This document shows, one piece after another, positions 23,238 through 35,477 of a DNA stretch of 64,000 nt. A program made the position numbers and the translations under genes. How positions within the stretch are numbered: the first letter of the stretch is position 1; each line of letters starts with the position of its first letter. The notes under the pieces were generated by a model. It saw nothing but the letters and a program-made list of their open reading frames with translations, was not told where the DNA came from and ran no database searches. The DNA lies in contig CM023536.1 of NCBI GenBank assembly GCA_013350335.1, forward strand, positions 46,446,314-46,510,313, in the 5' to 3' direction. Source of the stretch: Chimonanthus salicifolius. Its lineage: Eukaryota; Streptophyta; Magnoliopsida; Laurales; Calycanthaceae.

Positions 23238-23639
23238 GTGTCTACATCAAATGCCAAATCTCATCCCTTCTTCAAAACAAAAAATATCCAGTTAAACAAT
23301 CATCTGAAAGATTTAAGTTTTCAAATTTCACATATTTGTTTAGTTTTAAATTTGGAATTCAACGGTTTTTACGGTTTGTCGTTTGAACTTTCGGAAGTGT
23401 ATTTTCGGCACAGCCGAGGGATACCCTTTATTTGTAAAACATTGTGTTTTAAACATTTGGAATTGTCAAAAGACCTTAAAGTAAAGTATTTTTATCAGGT
23501 TATCGTAATTAGTCCGGATATTCAATTTGAGAAATTTTGAAAATACATAGTGCTTAAAAACTTTAAAGTTTTAAAAGAGATTTTATTATTCAAAACTATA
23601 GGAATTATATAGTTTTTTTTAACTAATGCACTATGCATT

Positions 23640-23850
23640 ACTGTGGCATCTGTAGACCATTCGGACGAATGAAATTTAAGCATGAATAATGGTCCGAACG
23701 ATCCGATGGTCCGAACGAAGGAAAAATGTTCTTAACTCATGTCCGAACGCTGCGGAAGCGGAAAGGCAAAATGGTAATTTTCAGTAAAAATTTGAAACCT
23801 GTGTCTACTGAAAGAAAAACCCCATGTCTAAATAATTACCCTTATTCAAA
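23640..23850 (+). repeat. relative of the foldback arm family
   Basis: Contains ccattcggacgaatg, ggtccgaacgatccg, a 'ggcaaaatggtaattt' segment and 'tgtctactgaaagaaaa', in an order like the arm at 25620-25800. Eroded copy; no coding content. Confidence 0.5.
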
Positions 23851-24214
23851 TTATGTAGAAAAGAAGAAGAAGATAAGAGCAGTAGAGAGAATACATCTCT
23901 CACTCTCTGTTTGCACCTCAACCCACTCAGTATACTGATCTTTTAAAATGTTCTTATTCTATTTTAATTTCTGAATATGCTAATTTCACTGGGATGAATA
24001 TGCTAATTTCACTTGGATGGGTAAATTTTTCAATGCTCTGTATTGTTGGCCTCTTGAATTTTTTAAGTTAAAAAAATTATTGTCTAGAATAATTTATTTT
24101 ATAATATATAATTAAAATTTTAATTAAATATTAGTTATAATAATATGTTAAATACCAAGAAGGTCCCATTTAGGTTTTTTGTCTTAGGCCTCAACTTGTT
24201 TCTAGACGGCCCTG

Positions 24215-24375
24215 TTTAGGGTTTGACTAAACAAGAAATTGTCCGCTCTGGGCGTCGCACACAGCGAGCCCTCATGGTTTTCCATTTGGACCCGGGCCTT
24301 CTCTACCGATGTGGGACTCCCCACATCGGTTCCCATGTGACAGTCCATCTGGGCAAGGGTTTCACAGTATTAATG
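24215..24375 (+). repeat. short LTR-like repeat with GATGTGGGACTCCCCACATCGG
   Basis: Contains aattgtccgctctgggc, catggttttcc, then an inverted gatgtgggac/ccacatc pair and 'catgtgaca'. The same blocks occur in the short LTRs at 57727 and 58915. Probably a solo LTR of a small non-autonomous element. Confidence 0.5.
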
Positions 24376-24699
24376 TCTGTACTCAGGTATATAGACCCAC
24401 ATCAAATAGGGTGGTGATGAGTTGGGAGAAATAGTCTTTCCTTCAATATGTTATCTAACGAAATTATTTTGATTAGATTGATCAAACTATATATGTTATC
24501 ATATATTTTGCTTGGATTGTATTGCACCATCCATGCTGTGTTTAGATTACTCTGCCATGGATTTGTGGGTGAAATTCAAGTAAACTAGATATGAGCATGT
24601 TATTGAACATTTTTGAGCTTGTTTTTATTTTTTTAACCATGATGTGATCGAAAATGTGTGTTTTTTTTTTCTAATGATGAACATTTTTGAGCTTGTGTT

Positions 24700-26064
24700 C
24701 GTTTTTCAACAAACCAAACATCAAAAGTTGGTGCAATTTGTTTATATATTTAATAGCTAAACTTTGGGTGGCCATGTAGACACCATATTTTCCTCTAGTA
24801 GACACCATTTTTCGTATTTAGGTGTGAAATTATCATTTTACTCTTCCATTTTTTATCGTCTGAACAAATATCCAGTTCATTTTTTATTCGTTCAGACGAT
24901 GAGACCATCCGAATGAACATTTTAGTGTAAAATGCGTTCGTCTGGATGGACTTCTCTGTGTGTTGTGGATAGAGATTTTCAAACGAGGTCGTTTCTCGAC
25001 GATTTCTACAAATAAGGTATCAAAATTCATCCACTCTGAATTTTATGAACTCCGGTACTGATTTTAAGTGAAAAGAGTATAGTTTTGGACTTAAAAAATC
25101 GTATCCAAAGAATTAAGGAAAAATAACATTCCCTATTAATTCTTTGGGTATGATTTTTGAAGTCCAAAACTATACATTTTTTATTTTAAATCAGTCCCGG
25201 AGTTCGTAAAATTCAGAATAGATGAATTTTGACATCTTGTTTGTAGAAATCGATAGAGAAACCCCCTCCCTGCCAACTATAACATTTGCGTGTTTGGCTC
25301 GGGTTTTTAAACGAGCCGGTTTCTCAACCAATTTCTACAAACAAGTTATCAAAATTCATCTTTTCTAAATTTTATGAACTCCAGGACTAATTTTAAGTGA
25401 AAAAGGCATAGTTTTGGAATTAAAAAAACGTACCCAACGAATTAAAAGGGAAGATAATTTTTTCTTAATTCTTTGGATACGGTTTTTGAAGTCCAAAACA
25501 ATACTATTTTCACTTAAAATTAATATCGGAGTTCATAAAATTCAAAGTAGATAAATTTTGATGCCTTGTTTGTATAAATCGGTCGAGAAACGGTATCGTT
25601 TGAAAATCCTTCTCCATAACCTAGAAAGAGAAGACCGTTCGAACGAACGCATTTTACACTGAAATGTTTGTCTGACGAATGAAAAATGAACTGGATGTTT
25701 GTTCGGACGATCTAAAATGGAAGGGTAAACTGGTAATTTCATACATAAAAAACGAAAAATGGTGTCTACTGGAAGAAAATGTGGTGTCTATATGGCCAGC
25801 CAAAGTTTATCTATTAAATATATAAAAGTAGTTTTCTCATTGAAGTAAAAAATAAAAGGGCCTTTATAAGTCACTGAACAATACATTTGTCAAAAATAAA
25901 ATAAAATTTTGACAAAGACTGTGACATCGATGTTAAGATTCCATGAAACAGTGCAATTCATTTCCACACCAGAATTTGCCGTCCGTTCCACCCAAAGCCT
26001 TATCGCTTTCCAAATGCTATAAACAAATTGCACCAACTTTTGATGTTTGGTTTGTTGAAAAACG
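24700..26064. mobile_element. nested foldback element (1.36 kb) with perfect 47-bp inverted ends
   Basis: The outer ends (24700-24746 and 26018-26064) are inverted repeats identical over 47 bases (CGTTTTTCAACAAACC...). Inside, a second inverted pair spans about 24744-24990 and 25590-25823 (both with tagacaccat, ggtgtgaaattat and a gaacgaacattt-like motif). Between these arms sit two back-to-back palindromes, about 25003-25258 and 25325-25590, each folding at its middle around aattctttggntac. The right side carries an extra 190 bases (25825-26017). No open frame of note. Foldback or MITE-type DNA transposon by structure; superfamily not assigned. Confidence 0.8.
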
Positions 26065-26401
26065 AAAACCTTTTCTAGGAAAAGTAGAAAGATCCATTTA
26101 AGTGTGCCGGTCGTAATCTGCCGCCTACAATGTTTCCTGTTTCATAAGAAGAAGCTGACGTCTTCAGTGACATGAGCTATGGAAAATATCTTCCAAATGG
26201 ACGGCTCAAAATTGTTTTCTATAAAAAAAAAAAAACTTTATCTAATATTATTCAGTTGAGACTATTCATAAGCAGGAATGAAAAAAATGTTTTCGGCCCA
26301 TATTTCACTCGATGAATTTCTCTTTTTTTTTCACAAAAATCATCGATATTGGCCGATATCACAATGTCAGTCGATATGATACAGTTATAATATCGGCTAT
26401 A

Positions 26402-26526
26402 TGAGTGTAGTTTAACTGGTAATCTTCCACTTAAGGAAACGAGATGTGTTAGGTTCAAACTGTAGTCTCACCTGATGTGCTCTAAGGACAATGAGTATCA
26501 CTCGTTGAGATTTAAAAAAAAAAAAT
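26402..26526 (+). mobile_element. tRNA-derived SINE
   Basis: A-box-like tgtagtttaactggta and B-box-like taggttcaaactg are spaced as in tRNA promoters, and the unit ends in a 12-base poly-A. About 125 bases. No protein. Confidence 0.65.
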
Positions 26527-26862
26527 AATGACAAAAGTAATATAAACTTTTCTTTGATTTAAAATTTCCAATCACTCTGCCCCTATTCCCTTGGATTATA
26601 GGGTTGTATTTGTGCCAAGTAGAATTCATAAAATTTTAATTTTCAATAATTTATATTTTAAATATTGGTTTTATGAATAAATTATAAGAAATTTTATGTT
26701 TAGTGTGAAAATACTTTTCCATCATTCTTAATATCTACATAAATTTTGAAAGCAAATTTTGATACAGGAAAATAAATCTGTCATCAAGAGTGTAGATCTA
26801 AAAGTTAAATATGTTTCCTATGTGTCAGATTGAGTTTAAAATTTCTTTATAATCCTATTCAA

Positions 26863-26940
26863 ACTGGACATCCAGCTGGACATCCAGCTAATAAAGAGTT
26901 TATCGATAAAAGGGGGTGAATTCAAACTGGACATCCAGCT
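26863..26940 (+). repeat. short repeat of actggacatccagct
   Basis: Three copies of an actggacatccagct-like unit, two side by side and one 50 bases on. The unit is itself partly palindromic (ctggacatccag). Confidence 0.7.
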
Positions 26941-27659
26941 GCATTCCATATGTTAAGATGAATTTCGAGATGTTGTAGAAATTAAAAATAACAATAAGCA
27001 ATTTAAAATATTTTAAATGAAAAATAAAGGATAAGATATGCTGGCATAACATTGTCTTAAAGTCAAGTTTTAATTTTCTAGCATAGTTATTGTAGAAGTA
27101 AAAGAGGTTAGATAGATGCAAGGGAATAATAAATAATTAAAAGAATTATTTTAAATGAAAAAGTAAAAGAGGTTATGTTGAACTGTTGCCATGATGCAAG
27201 GAAACAATTTTTCTATTATTTGCCCGTTGAATTATTGGAAATTCTGTCCAATGATCTAATCATTAAATTCTGTCCCAAAGATCTAATCATTAGATTCTAA
27301 TGCTAAATTAGTTTGAAGTTTGAACCTTAATAATGACACATTGACTGCAATGCTTTGCTAAACTATTTACAGGCCACACTCTTCTATAACATATACAGAA
27401 ATTTCATGGGTTACAAAACCCAATTAAGGGCAGAAAGCTATTTAGCTCTCTACCCCTCTCATTTCTTTTATTCTTTTTTTCATCAAATATTATTATATTT
27501 AATATTTTATTTATTTTTAATTTCCTTCTCTTGATATAAGGAGTTGAAGCTCTAAAAAAAATAGAAGAATTGGAGAGATTAAAAAGTTAAATATGTATTT
27601 TTAAATTTTACCTCTTGTGTAATTTTTCCATCAATTCAATATAAAACTCAAGGATGTTA

Positions 27660-27848
27660 ATTGAGATGAGTTGGTCTGATAATCAAGAATCGCTCTTTAT
27701 CAAGAGACGTCTTGAGTTCGATGTAAACTCAAATTCTTTTGAGTCCATCTCTATAGAGTTACTTTTTATCATTTAGATTCAGTAGTCAGATGTGCATATG
27801 CCTCGAAGAATCTAATCAGGTAAAATCTTCTACAAAGTGAAGTGTCTA
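27660..27848 (+). mobile_element. tRNA-derived SINE
   Basis: A-box-like gatgagttggtctgataa and B-box-like cttgagttcgatg, then a body with 'gagttactttt' and 'gtgcatatgcc' that recurs at 35600, 40060 and 54140. It lies about 350 bases upstream of dioxygenase copy 1. Confidence 0.6.
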
Positions 27849-28154
27849 AACATCTTCAATTATAAAAACAACTCAAAGATTTGAAATTAAAATATATTCA
27901 AATTCCTTTTAACAAATTTATTAAAAAAAGGGTTTATTGAAAAGATTTACAATAATTGCAACAAGAGAGGTGTCAAAATTTCTGTGTCACTATCGATAGT
28001 GAACATGTTACAGTGGTTGGATGGAAACATTAGCTCCATCTTATCTACAAGCAAAGGAAAAGAAGAACAAAACTTGTCTATTTCGGAAAAATCCTTTACT
28101 TTTATATTCTCTTTTAGATCTATCCTACCATCTCTGCAAAATTAGCATTGCGCT

Positions 28155-28177
28155 CTCTGTCTCTCTCTCTCTCTCTG
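28155..28177 (+). repeat. CT-rich tract before the start codon of dioxygenase copy 1
   Basis: A ctctctgtctctctctct run lies 22 bases before the ATG at 28200. Pyrimidine tracts are frequent in plant 5' leaders, so it is likely transcribed leader rather than a regulatory site. Confidence 0.5.
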
Positions 28178-28564
28178 TAAGATACACAAATTGGAGGCAA
28201 TGGTGTCGTCTCAGAAGGTGAGTCTAGGAAGCTCTTTGCCGGTGCCTAACGTGCAAGAGTTGGCCAGAGAATCTATTGCAACAGTCCCATCTCGCTACAT
28301 ACGCCCCGATCAAGATCCTCCGGTCACCTTCCTCAGCGAGTCTCTTCCCACAGTTCCCACCATTGACATGCAGAAACTGCTATTTGATGAATCGTCGCCT
28401 TCCGAGCTCGAGAGGCTGCACTTTGCATGCAAAGACTGGGGCTTCTTTCAGGTTCTTCTCCACCATCACCCACCACATTATAATAATTCTACATCTCTCA
28501 TTCTCGAATGAAACTTCCGAAAAAATGTTCTCTAACTAAAAATGGGCCATTCTTCTTAGTGTCA

Positions 28565-28652
28565 CAGTTGTGTGTAGATAGAAAAGTTTGCATACCTGAA
28601 TTAGTCATGTGCTGCTCAAAGAGATCTGGATACTTTGATCCTTAAAAAAAAA
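28565..28652 (+). mobile_element. 5'-truncated SINE tail in intron 1 of copy 1
   Basis: gtgtgtagatagaaaagtttgc, gaattagtcatgtgctgctc and a final poly-A match the 3' half of the SINE at 35478-35679. Confidence 0.5.
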
Positions 28653-29533
28653 TGTTTTCTAACCTAAATGTTTATAAAGTTAATTATTGATAACAATTAA
28701 GGCTTAATATTTTTTTTTAAATGAACACTTCATTTCGTTATCGATATCATGGATATGTAACTATTTAACTATTAAATTCTTTAAAGATGAAAATCCCATC
28801 AAATACAGTCTTATTTTTCTAGTTCAAGATTTGAATTTGGATTTTGCATCTGTTCGATGTTGGATCTAAATTTCGATAAAGATGGATTTGGATCTATTTT
28901 TTCTAAAGTTGAAATATAGAGATGATTTTAATTTAGAGGATCTATTTTTTGTTATATAAAAGGAAGAACTTTTTAATTATCTAAATTTGAAATGGGTAGT
29001 GTTTGAATTTAAGCTTTTACAAAGTCTTTTATCTTTTAGAATATACATATGACATATCCTTACCCTAAAGAAAAAATATCAGGGCTTTAAATATTTTAAA
29101 CCTTTCATGGCCTAAACGGGAGTAGGGTCCCAAGTCCTGTTCAACCCGGCTCGGTGAGCCATATAAAAACTTGCTAAAATTAGGTAAATAAGGCCAGACT
29201 CAAATGAGCTGACTTGTAGTATTGGGCCCTTGGCTATGATTTTTTTTTTTTTTTAATTTATAACCTTCAAAAACATGGATGGATCCAGGCAATGTGATAT
29301 TTATTTGGCTTCAAAACATAATAAAGACTTTTTATTTGATTCATCTTCACCTCATTTTGTGGGCCCTACCCAAATGTGTGAGATAATACCGTTCACACTA
29401 TTATGCGGGGTGATCATTCATTAAAAGAATTTATACAAACATCTTTATGATATTTAAAAACTTAGTTTAGACACAGTGACATAAATTGTTCCCTTTATTT
29501 TAAAAAAGGAAAATAGTAACTTACATAAAATTG

Positions 29534-29870
29534 TACTCTCTCTGTTTCAAAATATTTGTCATATATATATTTTGAAATTGTCCCAAATTACTTGTCCTAT
29601 TCCTTTATTTTCACATTAAATCAAAGCCTTAACTATTTTGATGAGTTCCAAATCACTTTCCAATCTGCCATTTAGACACTGCTTTTTTCTGCTAGGAGAC
29701 ACCGCTTTTCCATAAATGGTGTGAAATTACCATTTTCCCTTCCATTTTAGATCATCCGAACGAACATTTAAGTGTAAAATACGTTCGTTCGAAATAATTT
29801 ATGAAATGAATGGACAGATTTGGAATTTTAAGAAAATAAGAATGAATTAGAGAGACAAAGGGATGCCATT
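29534..29870. mobile_element. Stowaway-like MITE carrying a nested foldback-arm copy
   Basis: The left end (ctctctgtttcaaaatatttgtc) resembles the Stowaway consensus CTCCCTCYGT. A matching but eroded right end is near 29850 (gagagacaaaggga). Inside, 29668-29805 matches the arm at 24770-24925 (tagacac, ggtgtgaaattaccatttt, ccgaacgaacatttaagtg). Confidence 0.5.
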
Positions 29871-30222
29871 TCTTCAATTGGAAAAAAGAGACGAGAAAAA
29901 GGTTGACATGGGGAGGGATCGCAAATTGTTTTTGGAGGAGTTTAATTGCGTGGCTCTATAACATGTAGAATTTTGGAAAATGACTAAAGTGTCTTTCTCA
30001 TTGAAATTAGTTTATATAGAAAATACATGCCTCCTGATGAAGAAAGAATAAATCAAGAATCAAATTACAATCCCTTGATTCGAGAAACTAGTAATAGTGA
30101 AAAATACAATTTGAAAAGTCAACTGTATTCGTTAATACAAATACTCAGAGAATGAATTCAGTCGTCCAGACTCCGGAGGCCGTATGCACCTTGGTCAGGC
30201 TAGAGTGTTATTTAAAAAAGTT

Positions 30223-30598
30223 GACAAGTGTCATGTTCTAAGTCCATCATCTATATTATTTTAATCTTATTCACCAGATCTATTTAAATATAAAAATAAT
30301 TTTTACAATTTTATTTTATTTTTTATATAGAACCTCAAAATCGGATGGTTGAGTCTTGAAAATATAATTATTTAACTAGAAAGATCTCGAAGTGTGTGTC
30401 TTGGCTCAATCAAGTGTAATGTTTTAAGTCCATCATCTATATTATTTTAACCTTATTCATCATATGTATTTAAATATAAATATATTTTTAATTTTTTTTT
30501 ATATAAAACCTCAAAAATGGATGGTTGAGTCTTGAAAAATATAATTATTTAACTTAAAAGACCTTGAATTATGTGTCTTGGTTAAACCATATATTTTT
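30223..30598 (+). repeat. 188-base tandem duplication in intron 1 of copy 1
   Basis: Unit 1 (30223-30410) and unit 2 (30411-30598) both read caagtgt.atgtt.taagtccatcatc, then ggatggttgagtcttgaaaa and a cttgg end. Most positions agree by eye, so it is a recent local duplication. Confidence 0.75.
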
Positions 30599-30833
30599 GT
30601 ACTTTTATATTTGAAAAATAATTATAATTTAAAAAATATGATTTATATGACCCACCCATCAAGAACCGCAGAATTGAATTTATGTTTGTCAAAGGATTAT
30701 TCTCTACAGTGCAATTAGAACTCATAAAAGGAATTCATAAAATTTATTTACGTGGAGTGGTGTGTCATTGCAATAAATCAAAATTTAAAAGATGAACCTT
30801 TCGAAACAAAACATTATTGAAGCTTTTATTGTA

Positions 30834-30970
30834 TTTTTTTTTTTTAAATTTACATGTGGGAAATCGTGAGATACCTAGCGTAAAACCTCCACGGGTGAGC
30901 CCACTACCCTTAGGACACACCAAGGTCAGGCTCTGGAGACTCAAACTATCATGCTTCAAATGCATGTTGT
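30834..30970 (-). mobile_element. SINE, minus strand
   Basis: Poly-T at its left end, then acatgtgggaaatcgtgag, taaaacctccacgggtgagc and ggagactcaaac (the B box read backwards). A sister copy is at 32052-32190 in the next intron. Confidence 0.6.
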
Positions 30971-31592
30971 TTTACTGGAACCAGAAACTATTAAGGTAAT
31001 ATAGAAATAATAAAAATTTAAAATAACCACCGGCAGTTTTGCTTCAGCTTTTAAGCTTATTATATACCGTTTTAAAAATTTATTTTATTTAATGTTGGTT
31101 TCATTTGCCAAATTATCTGGTTGAACTGATATTGTTGGGCTATTTTAGCACAGGTTTAGACCAAAATGATATGTTCATTCTTATTCTGTTCCAAATTTGA
31201 AGAAATTATGTTAGTTCAAAAATAAAAATGCCCATCAATGAATGAGTATGGCAAACTGTTTGATTTGATAACCAATATGTAGCAACTTGTAAACCATGGT
31301 GTCAGCTCTTCATTGATTGAGAAGATGAAATCTGAAATTCAAAGCCTTTTCAATCTTCCCCTACAAGAGAAGAAGAAGTATTGGCAGCAGAGAGGAGAGG
31401 TTGAGGGCTACGGTCAGGCCTTCGTCATCTCGGAAGATCAGAAACTTGACTGGACAGACATGTTCTATTTGATCACCCTCCCACCCCAACAAAGGAATCA
31501 ATCTCTTTTTCAAAAGCTTCCTCCTTCTTTCAGGTTTGCTTGCTTCTATGTTTCATAGGGAAACTTTGTTGAAAGACTGTTATAAAATAGTG

Positions 31593-31960
31593 TGATGTCT
31601 TCCTTAATCAAAAGAGACTATGCAATCTTATTTGTAGAGAAAGGAGATTACAAATATGAAAGGTAGATCAAAATAAAATAGGCAAAACACTAAAATGGAA
31701 AATACAATAATAGTAATGGCTATGTAATGAAAATCTAATTATATCACATATAATTTAATAATATCTTAACATGCCTCCATAAGCTGTAGCGTGTATGAAA
31801 TAGCAAAAAGCTTGGAAATAGAAGAGGAACTGCGAAAAATGGCACACTGACTATAGGAGATGAGCAGGCAACACATTGATTGACTGCGAACTAGCAGCAC
31901 ATTGATTGGTTGAATTGATAGCTGTAATGCTATGGGCGCTTATTTTGTAACTATAAAAGT
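31593..31960 (-). mobile_element. copia LTR fragment in intron 2 of copy 1
   Basis: On the minus strand a purine tract ATGGAGGC meets TGTTAAGATATTATTAAAT at 31771 and the LTR-like segment ends near 31593 with a CA. About 180 bases of LTR and some internal sequence remain. No coding domain is readable. Confidence 0.5.
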
Positions 31961-32051
31961 CATTGATTCAAATCATATGAATGTGAAGTGTCTTCTGAAA
32001 AATTTATTAAATTTAATTATAAGTGTCAACTCAAAATATATAAGATAAATA

Positions 32052-32190
32052 TTTTTTTTTTTTGAATTTACATGTGGGAAACCACGGAAACCTAGTGTAA
32101 AACCCTCACGGGTGATACCTACTGCCCTTAGGATAAACCAAGTTAAATCATGGGGGCTCAAACTTGGCACCTCATTGAGGAGATAATGAT
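32052..32190 (-). mobile_element. SINE, minus strand, next to exon 3 of copy 1
   Basis: Poly-T, acatgtgggaaaccacgg, gtaaaaccctcacgggtga and ggggctcaaacttgg; sister of the copy at 30834. It ends about 30 bases before the exon 3 acceptor. Confidence 0.6.
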
Positions 32191-32585
32191 TAACTTTTTG
32201 ATGTTTTTTAATTTCATTGTAGGGAGATAGTTGCAGCATATGCATTGGAGGTGCAGAAGGTCGCTATGTGTTTATTGGAGCATATGGGTAGAGCTTTAGG
32301 ACTGTATGTTGAAGAGATGGGAGAGATATTTTCCGATGGATTTCAAGGAATGAGGAGTAATTACTATCCCCCATGTCCTTAACCTGACCAAGTGATTGGC
32401 CTCACACCGCACTCGGATGCACAGGGACTTACCATCTTACTTCAAATAAATGAAGCTCAAGGTCTTGAAATCAAGAAAGATGGGATGTGGGTTCCTGTCA
32501 TGCCACTACCAAATGCATTTGTGGTGAATATAGCAGACATGCTTGAGGTGAGTTTATTAAATTTATATTTCATTGACATTTTTTA

Positions 32586-32670
32586 ATGATCAAAGTTTTC
32601 GGGTCTTTTAGAGCACCCGATTAATTTCAAGGCATGTGCAAGTCTCCCTATTTACACACATCTGTTAATT
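32586..32670 (-). mobile_element. SINE fragment, minus strand
   Basis: tcttttagagcacccgattaat and catgtgcaagtctccctattt match the 3' part of the SINEs at 40006 and 54093. It begins 38 bases after the exon 3 donor of dioxygenase copy 1. Confidence 0.5.
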
Positions 32671-35477
32671 AGAAAGGAAAATAATCAATTATGAACTATT
32701 TTATAAAAATTAGTGTAAACTTTCGATCACAACTTTAATTGTATTGTTGATAATTTTAAAAAGTAATATCTCACAATTTTCTTATATGCACTATGATCAA
32801 CATATCACTAATTTATAATTTAATTTGATAAAGTCAATATGATGTTTAGACTTTAGAACAGTGAATGTTAATATAATCAAAATAAAATCCAAACAGATCA
32901 ATTAGAATTTTCGTCTAAGCAAGTGTCAATTCCAAGTTTAAACAGAGAATTTAAAGGTATACTTAACCAAAGGCTCTAATTTTGTAGTGTTTTTTTTTTT
33001 TATCTCAATGGGTTTTGAAATTTTAAGTTTTATTCGATTTTTGTAGTTTGCGGAGGACTCCATGCATTTAAAGTTTTATCCAACTGCCTTGAATTCAACG
33101 AGAGGTTGAGTCTTAGAGTTATTAGCCCTTAAAAAAATAAAAAGGAGCTTTGAAATTTGACTTTTATATCCAAAGACGACTATATATGAAACACGACTAC
33201 ACGAGCACATGCATTTGCATTGGAACCCACTAGTCAAAATATTTTGCTAATGAACAAAATTTAGATTCATCTTTATTATAAATTATTAAATAATTTGTTG
33301 ACAGTGTCATCAATATTTTAGATGGCATTAATCATATGAAGCTGATTTTTATAAATTGATTTAGCTTAAGAATTAAGCTGTAATTTTTATTTTAAATGAA
33401 ATTGTTATACAAATATCACTATGTTTTAGCTATTTTGAAAATACTGAAAATTTTTATAATGTTTAAATATGCAAAAATTACTGTAGTAAATTGAAAGATC
33501 AATTGAAGTAGGTGAAAATCCCGGGAAGCAATAGCTTTAACCAGTCCTAATTTGAAGAAAAAAAACCAATTATAAGCAAGAGTTCTCATATCTCATAGTA
33601 AAATATGAATTAAAAGGAATTTCTTTTTTATTAATTTGTCATTTTGATTCACTATATAATTGATTAAATTAAAATTTTTAGATCAATGTAAATTTATTTA
33701 ATTACTTGTAATATTTTTTTATAATATAGATATTCTTGTCCTGCATTTAAAGTGAGACAAGACAGATTCTACCAATACACGAAACCATTCACAAGTTTAA
33801 TATATCAAATAACTCTAAAAAAAGTCGAATTCAAGCCTTTACTCTAATTTTAAAAAATTAGACTTGTGGTCCTCCACCTTTAATTACACTATACACTTGA
33901 AGACAATCATTTTTATTGGTTTGTCTTTATATAAAATGTGTTGGCTTTTGGATTGGTAGACGTGAAAGAGAAAACAAAGGAAAAAGGTATTTAACGTACC
34001 TCATTGAAAGTGAAAAGAAATGTCATTAATCACATCAGAAAGATGGATTTTACAATTGAGACAAAAGTTAGAAGTTTTTGTTACAAATTATTCTGCAGAA
34101 AATATGTTAAAATTAATAATTCAAAATTTTATCTTGTAGACACGTGGAGTGCGATTTGTGCTCTTGCCACAAATCATGTTTTTGTCCCTATTAATATAAA
34201 AATATTATTAATTAAAATTTATCCTTTAGATTTAATTAACTATGAAATTAAATTTTAAATAAAAGTATTTGTCTAATATTAAGCTTCAAATATAAATGGT
34301 GGAATTTGGAACCAATATTTCTTAAATTAAAAATCAAAAGCTTATCAATCTATATCTCAATAAAAAAAATTTAAAGAAATTTTATATTTAATTGGATCTA
34401 TAAAATTTATTTTACTTAATATAGTTGATAATTCCAAAATATGTCACGCATCAAGTTATTAGATAAAAAAATCTCCAATGCTGTTTGGGCACACAAGGTT
34501 ACATGTGTGGGCTTAATTTTAGCTAATTCAATTTAAATTGGTGTCATTAGTGATATTTTTCATCTTCCAACCTATCCATTTTTAATTCCGGTCACTATAT
34601 TAAATTTTGACCAAAATTTGATGTTAGCTTTAAATTATTACCTAAATTATAAACTTTTGTATTTCATGTACGCCCTTTATTTTAATATGATTTGTCGAGC
34701 AGAAAAGATTAATGTATAAATGAAGTCAATAATTAGTTTAATTGATTTATAAATGTTAATAGCTTAAAAATGTTGTTTAAATTTTTTAATTTTATAATAA
34801 AAGTATAATTTAATTGATTAGCATCCATTGAGACATAAAGATGGTGGGACTCATTATAAAAAAAAGATTTTAGTGCTTTTTTACCTCCTCTTACCTAGGA
34901 AGATCTCTAATCCGAATCGAAAAGCCAAAAATTAAAAAGGCCCATTCAAGTACTCTTTTTTTTTTTAAGCCCATTGGCTTTAGCCCATCTATCTCATCTA
35001 AAGTTCAAAAATATTCGATCCATTGCCTCCATTTTTCATACTCCAATCTCTCTACATGACATTGGAGTCCTTATATCTTTCATTTTCTATAAATAACAAA
35101 AATTCAACTCAATTTTTAATTTATTCAGTTTTTTATAGAAATTTGAGTTGGAATACTTTGAGTTGAGTTGGATTTGAATTGAATAGAATGAAATTTGGAT
35201 TGAATTAGACCAGTAGTGAAAATTTTGGATAATTTAAAACTTTGTCTTAATATGGTTAAGCCCAATTATCCAAATACTATCTTAAATAAAAATAATTTCT
35301 TTTATTTTTACATTTCCACTTACCGTACCATGGTACGAAAGAGTGACATTTCTACTGCCTCTCTCTCGTTTGCTTGGCTCGAGTGTCATATTGATAAAAA
35401 ATAATTTTAATAAATTGAATTCAATGTAAAGCATGTGCCCCGTAGAAGTCCTCCGCATTAAAAACACCAGCATCATA
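32671..35477. other. AT-rich intergenic stretch, no gene seen
   Basis: No family motif, no exon 4 for dioxygenase copy 1, and no element ends that I can pair. Open frames such as 34004-34258 are AT-rich chance frames. Confidence 0.5.

Larger units (their letters stand above)
28200..32547 (+). pseudogene. SRG1-like 2-oxoglutarate/Fe(II) dioxygenase, copy 1 (broken)
   Basis: Exons: 28200-28451, 31283-31533 and 32223-32547, with GT/AG borders and phases 0 and 2. The start MVSSQKVSLGSSLPVPNVQE is typical of SRG1-type plant dioxygenases. Exon 1 ends in the DIOX_N segment DWGFFQ, exon 2 carries LVNHGVSSSLIEKM, and exon 3 has NYYPPCP and the Fe-binding HSD of LTPHSDAQG. Three defects: TAA at 32380-32382 where the family has Gln (PPCP*P); exon 4, which should carry the third iron ligand His and the R-x-S 2OG-binding motif, is not found before 36.6 kb; and the exon 2 acceptor is displaced so that one extra Gln is added. 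Such enzymes hydroxylate or demethylate specialised metabolites; the substrate is unknown here. Intron 1 is 2.8 kb and filled with repeats. Confidence 0.85.

Noticed and set aside
26402..26526. Possible true tRNA gene
   Set aside because: A and B boxes are present, but no cloverleaf could be drawn and a poly-A tail follows, so a SINE is the better call.
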